DNA from: Eutypa lata | Taxonomy: Eukaryota; Ascomycota; Sordariomycetes; Xylariales; Diatrypaceae | Assembly (NCBI GenBank): GCA_022661535.1 | Contig: JAKULF010000014.1 | Coordinates: 620,001 to 684,000, forward strand | Length of the DNA: 64,000 nucleotides | Direction: 5' to 3' | Shown here: positions 22,112-32,245 of the stretch, in pieces | Layout of the letters: every line of letters starts with the position of its first letter | How positions within the stretch are numbered: position 1 is the stretch's first letter | The notes under the pieces: generated by a model | Told to the model about the DNA's origin: nothing | Database searches by the model: none | Seen by the model: the letters and a program-made list of their open reading frames with translations, nothing else | Position numbers and translations under genes: made by a program

Positions 22112-23801
22112 ATGCATTAACTTAATACAAAAAATACATACAACGAAGCTACGGCGGCCTGAGATCTGAGGCAAATCAATCCGTAGTTACTTCGTATCTA
22201 CCTAGGATTCTGAATTAATTCATTCTTCAATTCCTCTAGTTAGTGAGCAATCGAAGCTATTCAGACACGAAAGGCCAACCACTTGAATCGCGCTATCATC
22301 TTAACAACCGCGAGCGAGCCACAGAAGTGGTGTCTCGTTGCACGTCAAAAAAAAGAAAACGCCTCTCACGTCTTATATTTCTCCCGATTATTCGGGGTAA
22401 TACAACATGTTATACAGAGGGTTTCCTGGATAATCTCAAACATAACATGCGCGACGGAATCATCCATCCGTGGGGATCCTGCGCTTCAATGCGTGCATGT
22501 CCTACTACGGCCCGCATTGAGTCTCACATAGGTAGTATACAAGAGTTTGTACGACTTCAGCCACGGCACACGTACAAACTGTGTTAGATTTGTAACTTCA
22601 AATAGTAAGAATAAATCGCCTATATTCCTATCTACTATCTATAATGAACCCCCCATAGCGGGCAGAGCTGAGAAACCGCCTTGTCGGTATCAGGGCTTCT
22701 TGCCGAGAAGCAAGAACTCCTATTGGTTATTTAATGGATTCTCAGCTCAAAACGCCTCAGCAGCGTAGTCAAGTCACCTCGTCCCCTACACTAGTAGTTG
22801 CATTCTTGAAGCGCATTCCACTAGATCACCTAGTCAGTCCCACACCAGGCGCATAAGGTCCTGTAGCTACGGTGTCACCTTATCTATCCCAGTGGACGCT
22901 TTCCATCGAGGGGCAGAGGGGCAATCGTTGCGACGGTAGCACGAGTTGGAGTTGGTTTTCTTTTACGGACGTTCTACTACGCTGTTCCTGATTCGTGACA
23001 TGGGAATTGTCTGATGATGACTACTGCCAAGTTGTCGTCTTGCATTGCATGCCCAGCTTACTGCGTATGAAAAGCCAAGATGGAAATGCATACATGTACA
23101 ATACCTACGTAGCTACCTCTTACACTCTATACCTGACTTCGACATCGATGTCCTGAGCCGAGAGACTTCCCATTATGCCCTCCAATCAATTTGCCAATTT
23201 GCTGTTTTCGGCGTCCCTTATCAGTGCTCCACCTGCTAATGTTTAGCGGTCGATTGATAGACCCACTGCCCCATGAATCTCCCACGTACATGTACCTATT
23301 GTAGGATTCAAGTGTCCTAAACTGATACGACTCTGATAGTAAGTAATTGTCCTCCCTTTCGATTCAGCCCGACTGATATGTAGAATTCGTCTATCTTTTT
23401 TTTTGTATCCTACCTACAACATTGAATATGTACAGTATGTAGTGTACCTGTTTCATTACTCTTGTAACAGGGCCTCTCTCCCTCTCATACCTAGTCCACC
23501 TCTTCGTTGCACATGCATATTTATTGGTCTATTGTCCACCCCCCCTGGTTATTCTTAAATCAATCCCTTCCCACCCTTTTCTTACCTTTTTTCCCTTCTT
23601 TAATTCCCTTGTCTCACTCTTCGTCATCGCCTGGAAACGCGCGACACCTCGGGATCCGTGTCTGACCGGACTTTTTAAAGAAGCAGGCACCCCCCTTCGT
23701 TATTGCCTTGTTGGTCTAAGACAGTAACCGTTTGGCATCTCGCTTCCCATATTACCTTGTAGAGAGAAGCAACGGCTTCTTAACAAGACTCGGATAACAA
23801 C
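22112..23801. other. Spacer right of the A+T island and ammonium-transporter promoter
   Basis: No ORF here has a supported ATG start and domain. A pyrimidine-rich stretch (about 23550-23640) precedes the ammonium transporter, typical of a fungal core promoter. Candidate GATA-factor sites are annotated separately. Confidence 0.5.
23217..23339. promoter_or_regulatory. Candidate AreA/NIT2-type GATA sites
   Basis: Three HGATAR matches: CTTATCA on the minus strand at 23217-23223, TGATAG at 23255-23260 and TGATAG at 23334-23339. They lie 460-585 bp upstream of the ammonium transporter start. AreA/NIT2 activates ammonium permeases under nitrogen limitation in related fungi, so the placement makes sense. 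The motif is short and common, so this is only suggestive. Confidence 0.35.
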
Positions 23802-25482
23802 ATGTCTTTGTACGCTCTCACGTACAATGGCACCGAAGGCGAGGCCGACGCCGGTTATTCCTCCGGCGTCGAGGACCTGAACGTCTTTTACGAGGTACGA
23901 TACACGCAATGTTTATTCTACTAATTGATTTTGTTGTGTTTTATTTATTCATTACCTAGAATGGATTCATTTCAACCTACGTATCCATGGATTTAAATTT
24001 AAGGTCATGAACTTTGCTGATCATGTATGACATATATAGAGCGGCAACTTGGCTTGGCTCATGACCTGCTCCGCTCTGGTGCTTCTCATGATTCCCGGTG
24101 TCGGTTTCTTCTACTCCGGTCTTGCTCGACGCAAGTCCGCACTCTCACTTATCATGCTATCCCTGATATCCGTGGCCGTCGTCAATTTCCAATGGTTCTT
24201 CTGGGGTTACAGCTTGACCTTTTCTCATACTGGAGGGCCTTTCCTCGGTGACCTGTCCAACTTCGGTCTGATGAAGACTCTCGCCCAGCCTTCAGTCGGC
24301 AGTACCAATCTTCCGGATTTGATGTTCTGTCTTTACCAGGGCATGTTTGCCGCCATTACGTAAGTTTGACGTACACCTTGAACCCCCCTCCCCTCCCACT
24401 GACAATATCATAGCCCGGCCCTCGCTGTCGGTGCTGCCGTCGACCGCATGCGCATTCTCCCCACCATCGTCTTCATCTTCGTTTGGACGACCATTGTCTA
24501 CGACCCGATCGCTTTCTGGACCTGGAACTCCAATGGCTGGTCTTTCATAATGGGTGGTCTCGACTACGCTGGTGGTACGCCTGTCCACATCTCGTCTGGT
24601 GCCGCAGCCCTCGCCATGTCAGTTATGCTCGGCAAGCGCACCGGCTACGCTAAGTCCGCTGGCCTGCCATACCGACCTCACAACGTGACTATGGTTGTTC
24701 TGGGAACTGTCTTCCTCTGGGTCGGCTGGTTTGGTTTCAACGGCGGTTCTGCGCTGGGCGCAAACCTCCGCGCCGTCATGTCGCTTATCACGACTCACCT
24801 AGCTGCTTCGATGGGTGGAATTGCCTGGATGCTTCTCGATTACCGTCTCGAGCGCAAGTGGTCCGTTGTTGGTTTCTGCTCTGGTGCTATTTCTGGACTT
24901 GTAGCCATCACTCCTGGCGCCGGTTTTGTTGCTCCCTGGGCTGCCGTTGTCTTCGGTCTTGTTGGTGGAACCGTATGCAATTTTGCCACCAAGTTGAAGT
25001 TCATATTCGGCGTCGACGAAGCTCTCGATATTTTTGCGGTCCACGGTGTTGGTGGTATTGTTGGAAACCTCCTGACTGGTATCTTTGCTGCGTAAGTTGG
25101 TTCTCCTGACGAGAGGTGTTCCCCGTTACTAATAGGTTCTAGTGACTACATTACCACCCTTGATCCGGCTATGGCCGGTTCCGGTTGGGTTAACCGTAAC
25201 TTTGTTCAGCTTGGCTACCAGATTGCCGACTGCTGCGCCGGTTTCTCTTGGTCGTTCGTTCTTACTTGCATCATCCTTTTCCTGATCAACTTGATCCCTG
25301 GATTGAAGCTCCGTGTCGAAGCCGAGGAGGAAGAGCTAGGAATTGACGATTGCCAACTTGGCGAGTTCGCCTACGATTACGTCGAGCTCCAGCGCCATAC
25401 CGTCGATACCCACACCGATGGCATCCCTGGCGCCACGGTCTCTTCTAAGAACAGCCACGAGAAGAGCGGTGAAGTTGTCTGA
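23802..25482 (+). CDS. Ammonium transporter (Amt/Mep/Rh family)
   Basis: Four exons, 23802-23894, 24040-24359, 24414-25091 and 25143-25482, give 476 residues, the normal Mep/Amt size. The introns (145, 54 and 51 bp) all obey GT-AG and the joins keep family motifs in frame. The N-terminus is short and extracellular. The family signature is visible from GNLAWLMTCSALVLLMIPG through GFFYSGLARRKSALS, then FQWFFWGYSLTFS, the FAAITPALAVGA(A)VDRMR segment, DYAGGTPVHISSG, PYRPHNVTMVVLG and FAVHGVGGIVGNLLTG with the pore histidine. Eleven membrane helices are expected, trimeric in the plasma membrane. The cytosolic tail (about 60 residues, EEEELGIDDCQLGEFAYDYV) is the usual regulatory region. Which Mep paralogue it is cannot be told without alignment. 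Confidence 0.96.
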
Positions 25483-26376
25483 ATGTGAGGGATTGGTCAA
25501 TCACTCGCGATTTTGATAATTTCGATCCCAAAATATATTGTATAGGTGTGACCTTAGTCAATATCCACCAAATGCATCGTTAATAGAGGATGCCAAGCAG
25601 CCTCTGTGTTATTAATACCTACTCTTCGATGAATAGCAGTTCAGAAATATACCCATTTTGCAATTCAACGTTGATATATGCCGAAGTTAATACTTGGAAG
25701 TGTTGCCAGTGACTATTGCTGAAATGTTGAATTTGTTCCTAAATTGTTTGCAGATATGATCTCATACATCTCACATTCCAGAAGGTCGAAGCTCATCCGC
25801 CTTTTACGGTGGTGTCGTTTCTGACAACCACACCCATTCCTCTTGAATCATTGAGAAGGGACCCACAGATTTTACAGGAGATCGCAGTGTCTCAGCCTTA
25901 AGAGGTTTACTTCTCGGCACGATGCCGGATTTAATTACTCTTGACTGATGAGAGTCTGAGTGAGACAACAAGCATCCGGGGTGAGACATTTTTCCGTAGC
26001 ACTTAAACGGGTTCAGTCAAAGACATCGAAGCCCTTCCGCATTCAGTAGCGAGTTCAAGGCAGGTCCAGAATGCAGGTAGCCGACCTCAGGTTCGCTTTC
26101 AGCTCACTCGTAGCTAACGTCCTTTCAATAAAGGGAGTCAAAGGGGTCCGGTAAGCTCCTGAACTTCTTAGAATATCGAATAGGTAACCAGTTAGGTCCC
26201 CTTTTCTTTTCTCCCTTTCTTACTACCATGCTACTCCGATACATATTACATGGTGTTGGCCCTTGAAACTCTTATTATTAACATCGTAATCGCCCACTCA
26301 ACCTGAACTACCCCATCATCGCCATCCGTCAAATACCAGTTAGATAGATAGCTCCTTACCCGTGCGTCTACCTACA
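25483..26376. other. Intergenic spacer
   Basis: 3' region of the ammonium transporter and promoter of the AT-hook-like orphan. No gene or notable repeat is visible. A CT-rich stretch lies at about 26200-26225. Confidence 0.45.
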
Positions 26377-27844
26377 ATGGCGTCGGCGGCGACATCGATA
26401 CGCCGCAGGGTCGGAGGGCGGCCCCAGCGCCCGGCCACCGGCACGGTGACGTTCGTGCCGAACGCAGCGGAGGCGGCGAGGCTTAAGAGTCTCAACACTC
26501 AGGCCAAGACCGCCAACACCACGGCGAAAGCGAACCAGAACAACACCGGCACCACCACCACCACGGGAGGAAAGCAGCCCTTCCTCCAGCACCGCCAGCA
26601 ACGCAACACCAACCAGCACCAGCGCCCGGCCGGCAAGCCCGACGACCCCGCCGACGACATCGTCATCGTGCTGCGGGGCGTGCAGCGCCTCGACCGCCCG
26701 GAGGTGGCGGCCGAGGTGCTGAACGAGATCAAGAATGTAAGTAAACGAGTGATTCCACAGGCAACCCCAACCCAAATTCATAAAGTAGAAGAGATAAGGC
26801 AGGCAGACAGGCAGGCAGAAACGAAGAAAAGAAGAAAAGGACAAGACCAGAACCAAAGCTAACCACAAGATGTTCGTTTGTTTGATTTTATCGTAGTGCA
26901 CCCAGTACTCGGCAAAACTAGACCCCTACTCGCCGAACCGCGACCGCGTGTGCCGGCTGTGGGCGAACGCCGAGGCCACGTCGATGCTGAACGCGATGGC
27001 GTACCCGAAGGGCGCCAGCGGCGGGGGCGGGGCGCCGCGCATAGTCGGGGCCGCCATCCCGGGGCGCCACGGCAGGCCGATCTACGAGGCGCCGAGGTCG
27101 ATGGTGCACCTCTACGAGTGCAGTAGTGAAGAAGATAGCGATTCTGATGACAGTCACAATAATAATAACAATAATAAAAACAATGGTGGTGGTGGTGGTA
27201 GTGGTGGTGCTACTGGTACTACTGGCCCCAACAACAACAACAACAACCCTCGCAAGAGGAAGAGACCCCACCGCCACGTGCATCGCCACCGTCACTTTTA
27301 TGGGCCAGAACGGGATAACTTCTTCGGTGTTGACGATGACACGCCGGGGCACATGATGGATAATACCCAGGACCCCATGAACGGCGCTCCTCCCAAGACT
27401 GGGAATGTTCACCCAGCCCCTGGGCAAGGGGCCGTCCAAAACAGGAACAATACCGGGACTACTACTGCTACTGGCACTGGTACTACTACTGCTACTGGTA
27501 CTACTACTGGTACTGGCACTACTACTGCTACTGGCACTACTACTGCTACCGGTACTACTACTGCTACTGGTACTACTACTGCTACTGGCACTGCTACTGC
27601 TACTGGCACTGCTACTGGCACTGCTACTGGTACTGGTATCAGGCGCCGCGGCCGCCCCCTCATCCCGGAACCCCGCACCCGCAACCCCAAGGCCACCGCC
27701 ACTGCCACCGCGAAGAAAAATGCTACTGCCGCCGCCCTGGCACCTCCAAGGTCCACCGGGGCGATCGCGGCTGACCAGGTCTTGAGTGCGCTCGTGAACG
27801 TCAAGAAGCCTTCCTCCAACTGGTTGAGTGCCATTATCGACTAG
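26377..27844 (+). CDS. AT-hook-like orphan protein with Thr/Gly/Ala minisatellite
   Basis: Two exons, 26377-26736 and 26897-27844 (intron 160 bp, GTAAGT...CGTAG, phase 0), give 435 residues. I do not recognise a named family. The best-ordered part spans the exon junction (about residues 95-165): DDIVIVLRGVQRLDRPEVAAEVLNEIKN runs into CTQYSAKLDPYSPNRDRVCRLW and NAEATSMLNAMAYPKGA. An RRVGGRPQRP segment near the N-terminus and IRRRGRPLIPEP at about 368-379 resemble AT-hooks (core G-R-P in basic context). PRKRKRPHRHVHRHRH at about 235-250 looks like a nuclear localisation signal. Residues about 307-367 are a repeat of Thr, Ala and Gly encoded by a minisatellite. A chromatin or DNA-binding role is plausible but inferred only from these short motifs. 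Confidence 0.7.
27456..27638. repeat. Coding minisatellite in the AT-hook-like gene
   Basis: About 180 bp built from ACT/GCT/GGT triplets in repeating blocks such as ACTACTACTGCTACTGGT, in frame, encoding runs like TTTATG and TATG. Triplet unit length keeps the frame when copy number changes. Confidence 0.85.
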
Positions 27845-28671
27845 GGATGAGGTGGGTGGGGTGGTCGATGCGTGTTACGAGGTGATGATGATGTATAGGG
27901 GTAATTGTCATTGTTCTTGGGAGTGTCGGGGTAGGATACTATGGTGGTAGAAAGGGGGTAGTGAGTGAGTGTATGGATGTATGGATTGGTGTTTTTTCTT
28001 TTTCTCTCCAAGGAATCGAAGGGGCTGAATGAAGGAAGGGTCTTTGTTGTTCATACCCGGACTCGAGTTTGTTCTTTTTTTTTTCTATTTGCCAGTTAGA
28101 TTGACTAGTCAGCTTTTAGTTGAAGCTTTTGATAAACCGGAGCTTGTAAGCAAAGTGACAAAGCAGACTTCTTCGTTATCACTATGCCAATTCTGGTTGC
28201 AGATGTATTTCAAGACACCATAAGGATTTACCCCTATTCGTGAGAAAATGTCCACCTCCATTCAGAACTAACAAGTAGCTCTCTAACAGATTCTATCCCA
28301 CCTTGGCAATTAACTTATTGCTAAGATAATTTAATCATGCATTTTTGACTCAAAGCTGCCAACAATGTTTTCTTGTATACTCCAAATTGGACGTTTGGTC
28401 TCCTGGATGCCTTTACAGCATCATCAATGTATTCCATACATCGAACTTGCTTTCCCGTTTTACATGTAAACTTTAATATGAGTTCAGGCGAGGAACTCGA
28501 CAAGTACCCATGGCCTTTGCTGTTGGTGTTTTGAAATGAATCACTAAACACGTGGATTTTCATATCCCCGACCACTTCAGAAAGTCCAGGGAAATACTTC
28601 AGCTAACTCAGATACATAGGACTCAGATTCGATCTTAGATGTATAAATGCATGAAGGACATCGGATAATAT
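27845..28671. other. Convergent intergenic spacer
   Basis: Between two converging genes. A minus-strand open frame at 28321-28563 (80 codons from its ATG) has no recognisable domain, and I do not call it. No repeat beyond T-rich patches near 28070-28085. Confidence 0.4.
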
Positions 28672-30883
28672 CTACACCATCAGTGCTGGAAACAGGATAG
28701 CCCAGAAACTTGGAATGAGTACAAGGAGAGAGGAAGCATCCTGTAAACTTTCATGATCCCAAGCAAATAACCAAAGGAAGAAAAAGATGTATCCTGGAAT
28801 AGATGTCAACACAACGTATATTATCATTCTTAGACGTGACTTCTTCTCCCTAGCAACAATCCCCCAAACCTGGTACCGTTTCTCCTGCGAAGCCTGATTT
28901 GACAGCTTAATCCTCTGGGGGGTCCTGTCAACAGCATCGTAGAAGCCGCACTCGCACTCAAGACTGGACTCGGAAAAGAGGATCCCTTGGCACGATGAAA
29001 CTTTACCGTGGAAGCTATCGTAGAATTCATGTCGGGATATTGGAGGCTCCGTGTTCATTGGTTTGGGATCGTAAAAATAGCTCGAATCCGCAGGAGGCGG
29101 GATGCCTAGGGTCAGCTGACCGCAGCGGCCCTCGCTGTACTTTTCAAACTATGGTTTTGGGCGATATGGTTATTTTACTCTGGGCGCGTAGGAAGAGAGA
29201 TATACATCGGGGGAGCTTACTTTGGAAAACTCACAGTGCGAGAATACCTTGAAGCCGGACCAGCTCCTTAGCCATCCTTTTGCACCGTAGTATTCGGATT
29301 TCATCTTCCGGAAGAACGTATCGTTACATAAGAACTTCGGTTTCTGCGAGGATATCTCTTTGTATGCCAAGGAGCCTAACGGGACCACGAAGAAAATCGA
29401 GTGCTGTATCTGTTGATGAATGCTGTTCATCTGTACTGTGGTAGGGTTGGCGTTGAGCATTTCTGGCTGCTGAGCTGGCTGGTTGGTGAGGGGCACCGGC
29501 GGCGATGACACGAATCGCGACTGAGAACTTCTGATTGGGTTTAATTCCAAGGTAGGTGGTGGTGATGCTCCTGTAGCCCGAGGGGAAGGTGTCCCTGGAG
29601 AGTTCTTTCGGATCTTCATAATTTGACGGGCAAAGGCCCCTGGAATCTGCTTTGTGCGAATCACACCGCATTTCTAGACCAGTCAGCTAAAATCTAACAT
29701 TAGGATACATTACTTTGGTGCTTACACATTTCCAATATAACCTAGAATATCCCGGCATCAACCGTTGTTTCGGCGTAGCAAGTGGCCACCAGTCCCACTC
29801 ATCTTTCGAGTACCCGTCAAGGAGATTTCCAATTTTGTCTACCCAACTTATCGAGTCTTCATTATAGATATGTATTGTGACAGGATCTGAATAGGCAAGT
29901 TCTGAGATGAGTTCTAGCAGGTCAGCTTGTATATCTGGGTCTGCATGCTTCACTAGGTACCAGTGAGCGAGCCGCCAGATTTTATGTTTGAATAATGGAT
30001 CAACCTCATCTACCAAATTTCGTATGAACTCCTTGAGCGCATGGCTTGACGGTATAACGCCTTTCGATCGGGGGATGGTCCCTGCATCGGGCTTCTGTTG
30101 GTCTTGTGGCGGCTCCATGGGTTCTAGGTGCCACTTTTCTGATTCGGATTCATACGGAAGACTGTCTGCCGTTTCGATAACTATTTGCACCGGAGACGGG
30201 AACCTCTTGAGATAGGTTTCTGTCTGTGGGTAATCTACAGGACTCTGTACGGATTGTTGGAGTTGGGCGTCAAAGGAAGAGGAGGGCTCTAGGGATAAGG
30301 TGTCAAATATCTCATTAAATCTTTGAGGTAGGTCACTGGAAAGGTGCTCTAGGGCTGGTTCTGCAGAGAATTCATCAAATTGGCCTGGGGAATCCGTGTG
30401 AATGTGGCCACGTTCCACCACGCTCCTTTCCCTAGTCGTCTCAATAATTTCCCCGGTGTTAAATACCCCACCGGCGAGACCTGCGAATCTTGCAACGGCT
30501 TCTCCGATAAGTGGTACGATATCAGGCATGGATGTCGGGGATGTTGGCGTTAATGTCACTGGCGATGATTGAGCGACGTTGTTGCTTGTTTCCTCCTTTT
30601 CGTCCTCGTTTGTCTCTACGTCGCCTTCATTTGTATTTGTCTTTATAGATCTCTCTTCTGCCTGTGTTGAATGTGAAGTTTCTTCAGCTATTCCACTGTC
30701 AACCACTTTGCAACAATCTTCGTTTCGATGGTAGCATGTTGGACAGTCGCTCTTCTCAGCATTGTCGTAGTAGATATAGTGGCCATGGCCTCCGCACTCG
30801 CAACATTCGAAGCAATCATCTGTTTTATTAGGTACCTTATTCGGGACTGTCGTATTGTCCTCTTCGGAACATGGGGAATCCAT
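28672..30883 (-). CDS. Fungal orphan family protein, Cys-rich N-terminus and C-terminal membrane helices
   Basis: Three exons on the minus strand, 30883-29726, 29673-29221 and 29148-28672, with introns of 52 and 72 bp, both GT-AG and phase 0, give 695 residues. The joins recreate motifs seen across a large fungal family of unknown function: DWDWWPLATPKQRLMPGY followed by LYWKCKCG at the first junction, GWLRSWSGFKVFSHCEFSK at the end of exon 2, and FEKYSEGRCGQLT then PPISRHEFYDSF in exon 3. Residues about 23-57 contain paired cysteines (CFECCECGGHGH, CPTC, CC) that could bind zinc. The middle is acidic and low-complexity. Two hydrophobic segments at about 640-662 and 672-693 suggest C-terminal membrane anchoring. 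No function is known to me for this family. The splice model is well supported by frame and motif continuity. Confidence 0.8.
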
Positions 30884-32245
30884 CTTGGCAGAGGTGTTAC
30901 TATTGCTTGAGGATAGATTTTAAGGACTGAACCTGTATTAATCACCCCCTCATTTAGAAAAGAAAACACATGGCATTCTGATATTCGCCTTAAATCAAGA
31001 TAGGATGGCAGTTGCGGATTTGGGACCTATTATTGATGGATCTGGGTAACAGGCCTGTAAGAGGATTTTATTGCTAGTTATCAGCAAGATAGCTACTTAG
31101 ATGTATTGATTCAAAGTAAGAGGCTTTATAAGGGAAAGTAAGACAGGCACTTCCAATGATTAGCATAATCAATTTATATTTCCAAGTAAGAATAGTCACG
31201 TACATGGAATGACGTGACGTCAGGGTGCTTCCATGTTTGGGGGCGAACCGGGAATTGGGCTGCATTCATACCGCAACTAGGGTATTAGGGTGTTTGATAG
31301 CTCTGAATTATGCACGTCTGAGTCTTCATAAACTGTATAGGCGCATGGTGATCTTAGAATTTATGTATTCCGTTTTCTCCCATTTAACCTGATGGTACGT
31401 TGCACGTGAGCTTAGGAGGCTGTAGTACTTATCAACGCTTTATGTTAGGTATCCCCGTCAGCCCCGTGCTGGAAAGCAGTTGACGCAATAACTGACACTC
31501 TGCATAGCTATACTCTATTGACAAGGTGCTTAAGTTGCGAGTTGATGTAGCAGTGGAAGGAACTTATCGCTGTTCCTATTATGTATCCGTTCGCAAAGTG
31601 GAATAGGCGATATACAGAAGAGAAAGTCACATAGATATACTGCCTAACTTCGCATCAAACTCCAGTCTTCTAACACTGAGACCATCCGTAGGTGGCAGCC
31701 TTTACCTGAGCCTAGACAAGCATGACCTCTATTGATACAAAACCCCCTACTATTCACGTCCGACACAAAACCCTGACACGTAAGTCTGAAGATAATGGAC
31801 ACCTTCACATGTAATCAACATTTTGACGGCACGTGCGACTTGAGAACATGGCAGCCCTTAAGAATAAACAAAGTTGAGCATATAAACAGGTTGAGCACAT
31901 TAACAGAAAACGGGACAAGATACGAGGAATAAAGATTAGAATTAATAAGTCTTACATTAATTTCCTACGAAGCAAACTAATTAGCTAGCCCCCCTTTCCA
32001 GCACTGAGCACCAATCACGCCTTCCACCTTACTTACTCACACCCCTTCTTCGTTCCCATTAACCGGAGTAACTCATAGCTCATCCATCACAGCCTAACCT
32101 CATACCAATGCGTAAACGCATAACAATCATCGCTAGTGACCAGTAGCTGGCTGCCTGATATCCTATTTATACCTGTGGATAACCCCGCCCACCCCCTTTT
32201 TCCTATTCCTTATTCCCCTATTCCCCTTTTCCAAACCTCGAACCC
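30884..32245. other. Intergenic spacer
   Basis: About 1.4 kb holding the promoter of the orphan gene at its left edge and the 3' end of the Mug190-like gene at its right edge. No gene, tRNA or long repeat seen. ORFs near 32136-32990 are shadows of the Mug190-like C-terminus. Confidence 0.45.

Noticed and set aside
22243..22587. 114-codon ORF right of the A+T island
   Set aside because: Starts at GTG, biased composition, no domain; fungal nuclear genes need ATG.
28321..28563. 80-codon minus-strand ORF downstream of the orphan gene
   Set aside because: ATG start is possible, but there is no domain, no splice context and no related text; left uncalled.
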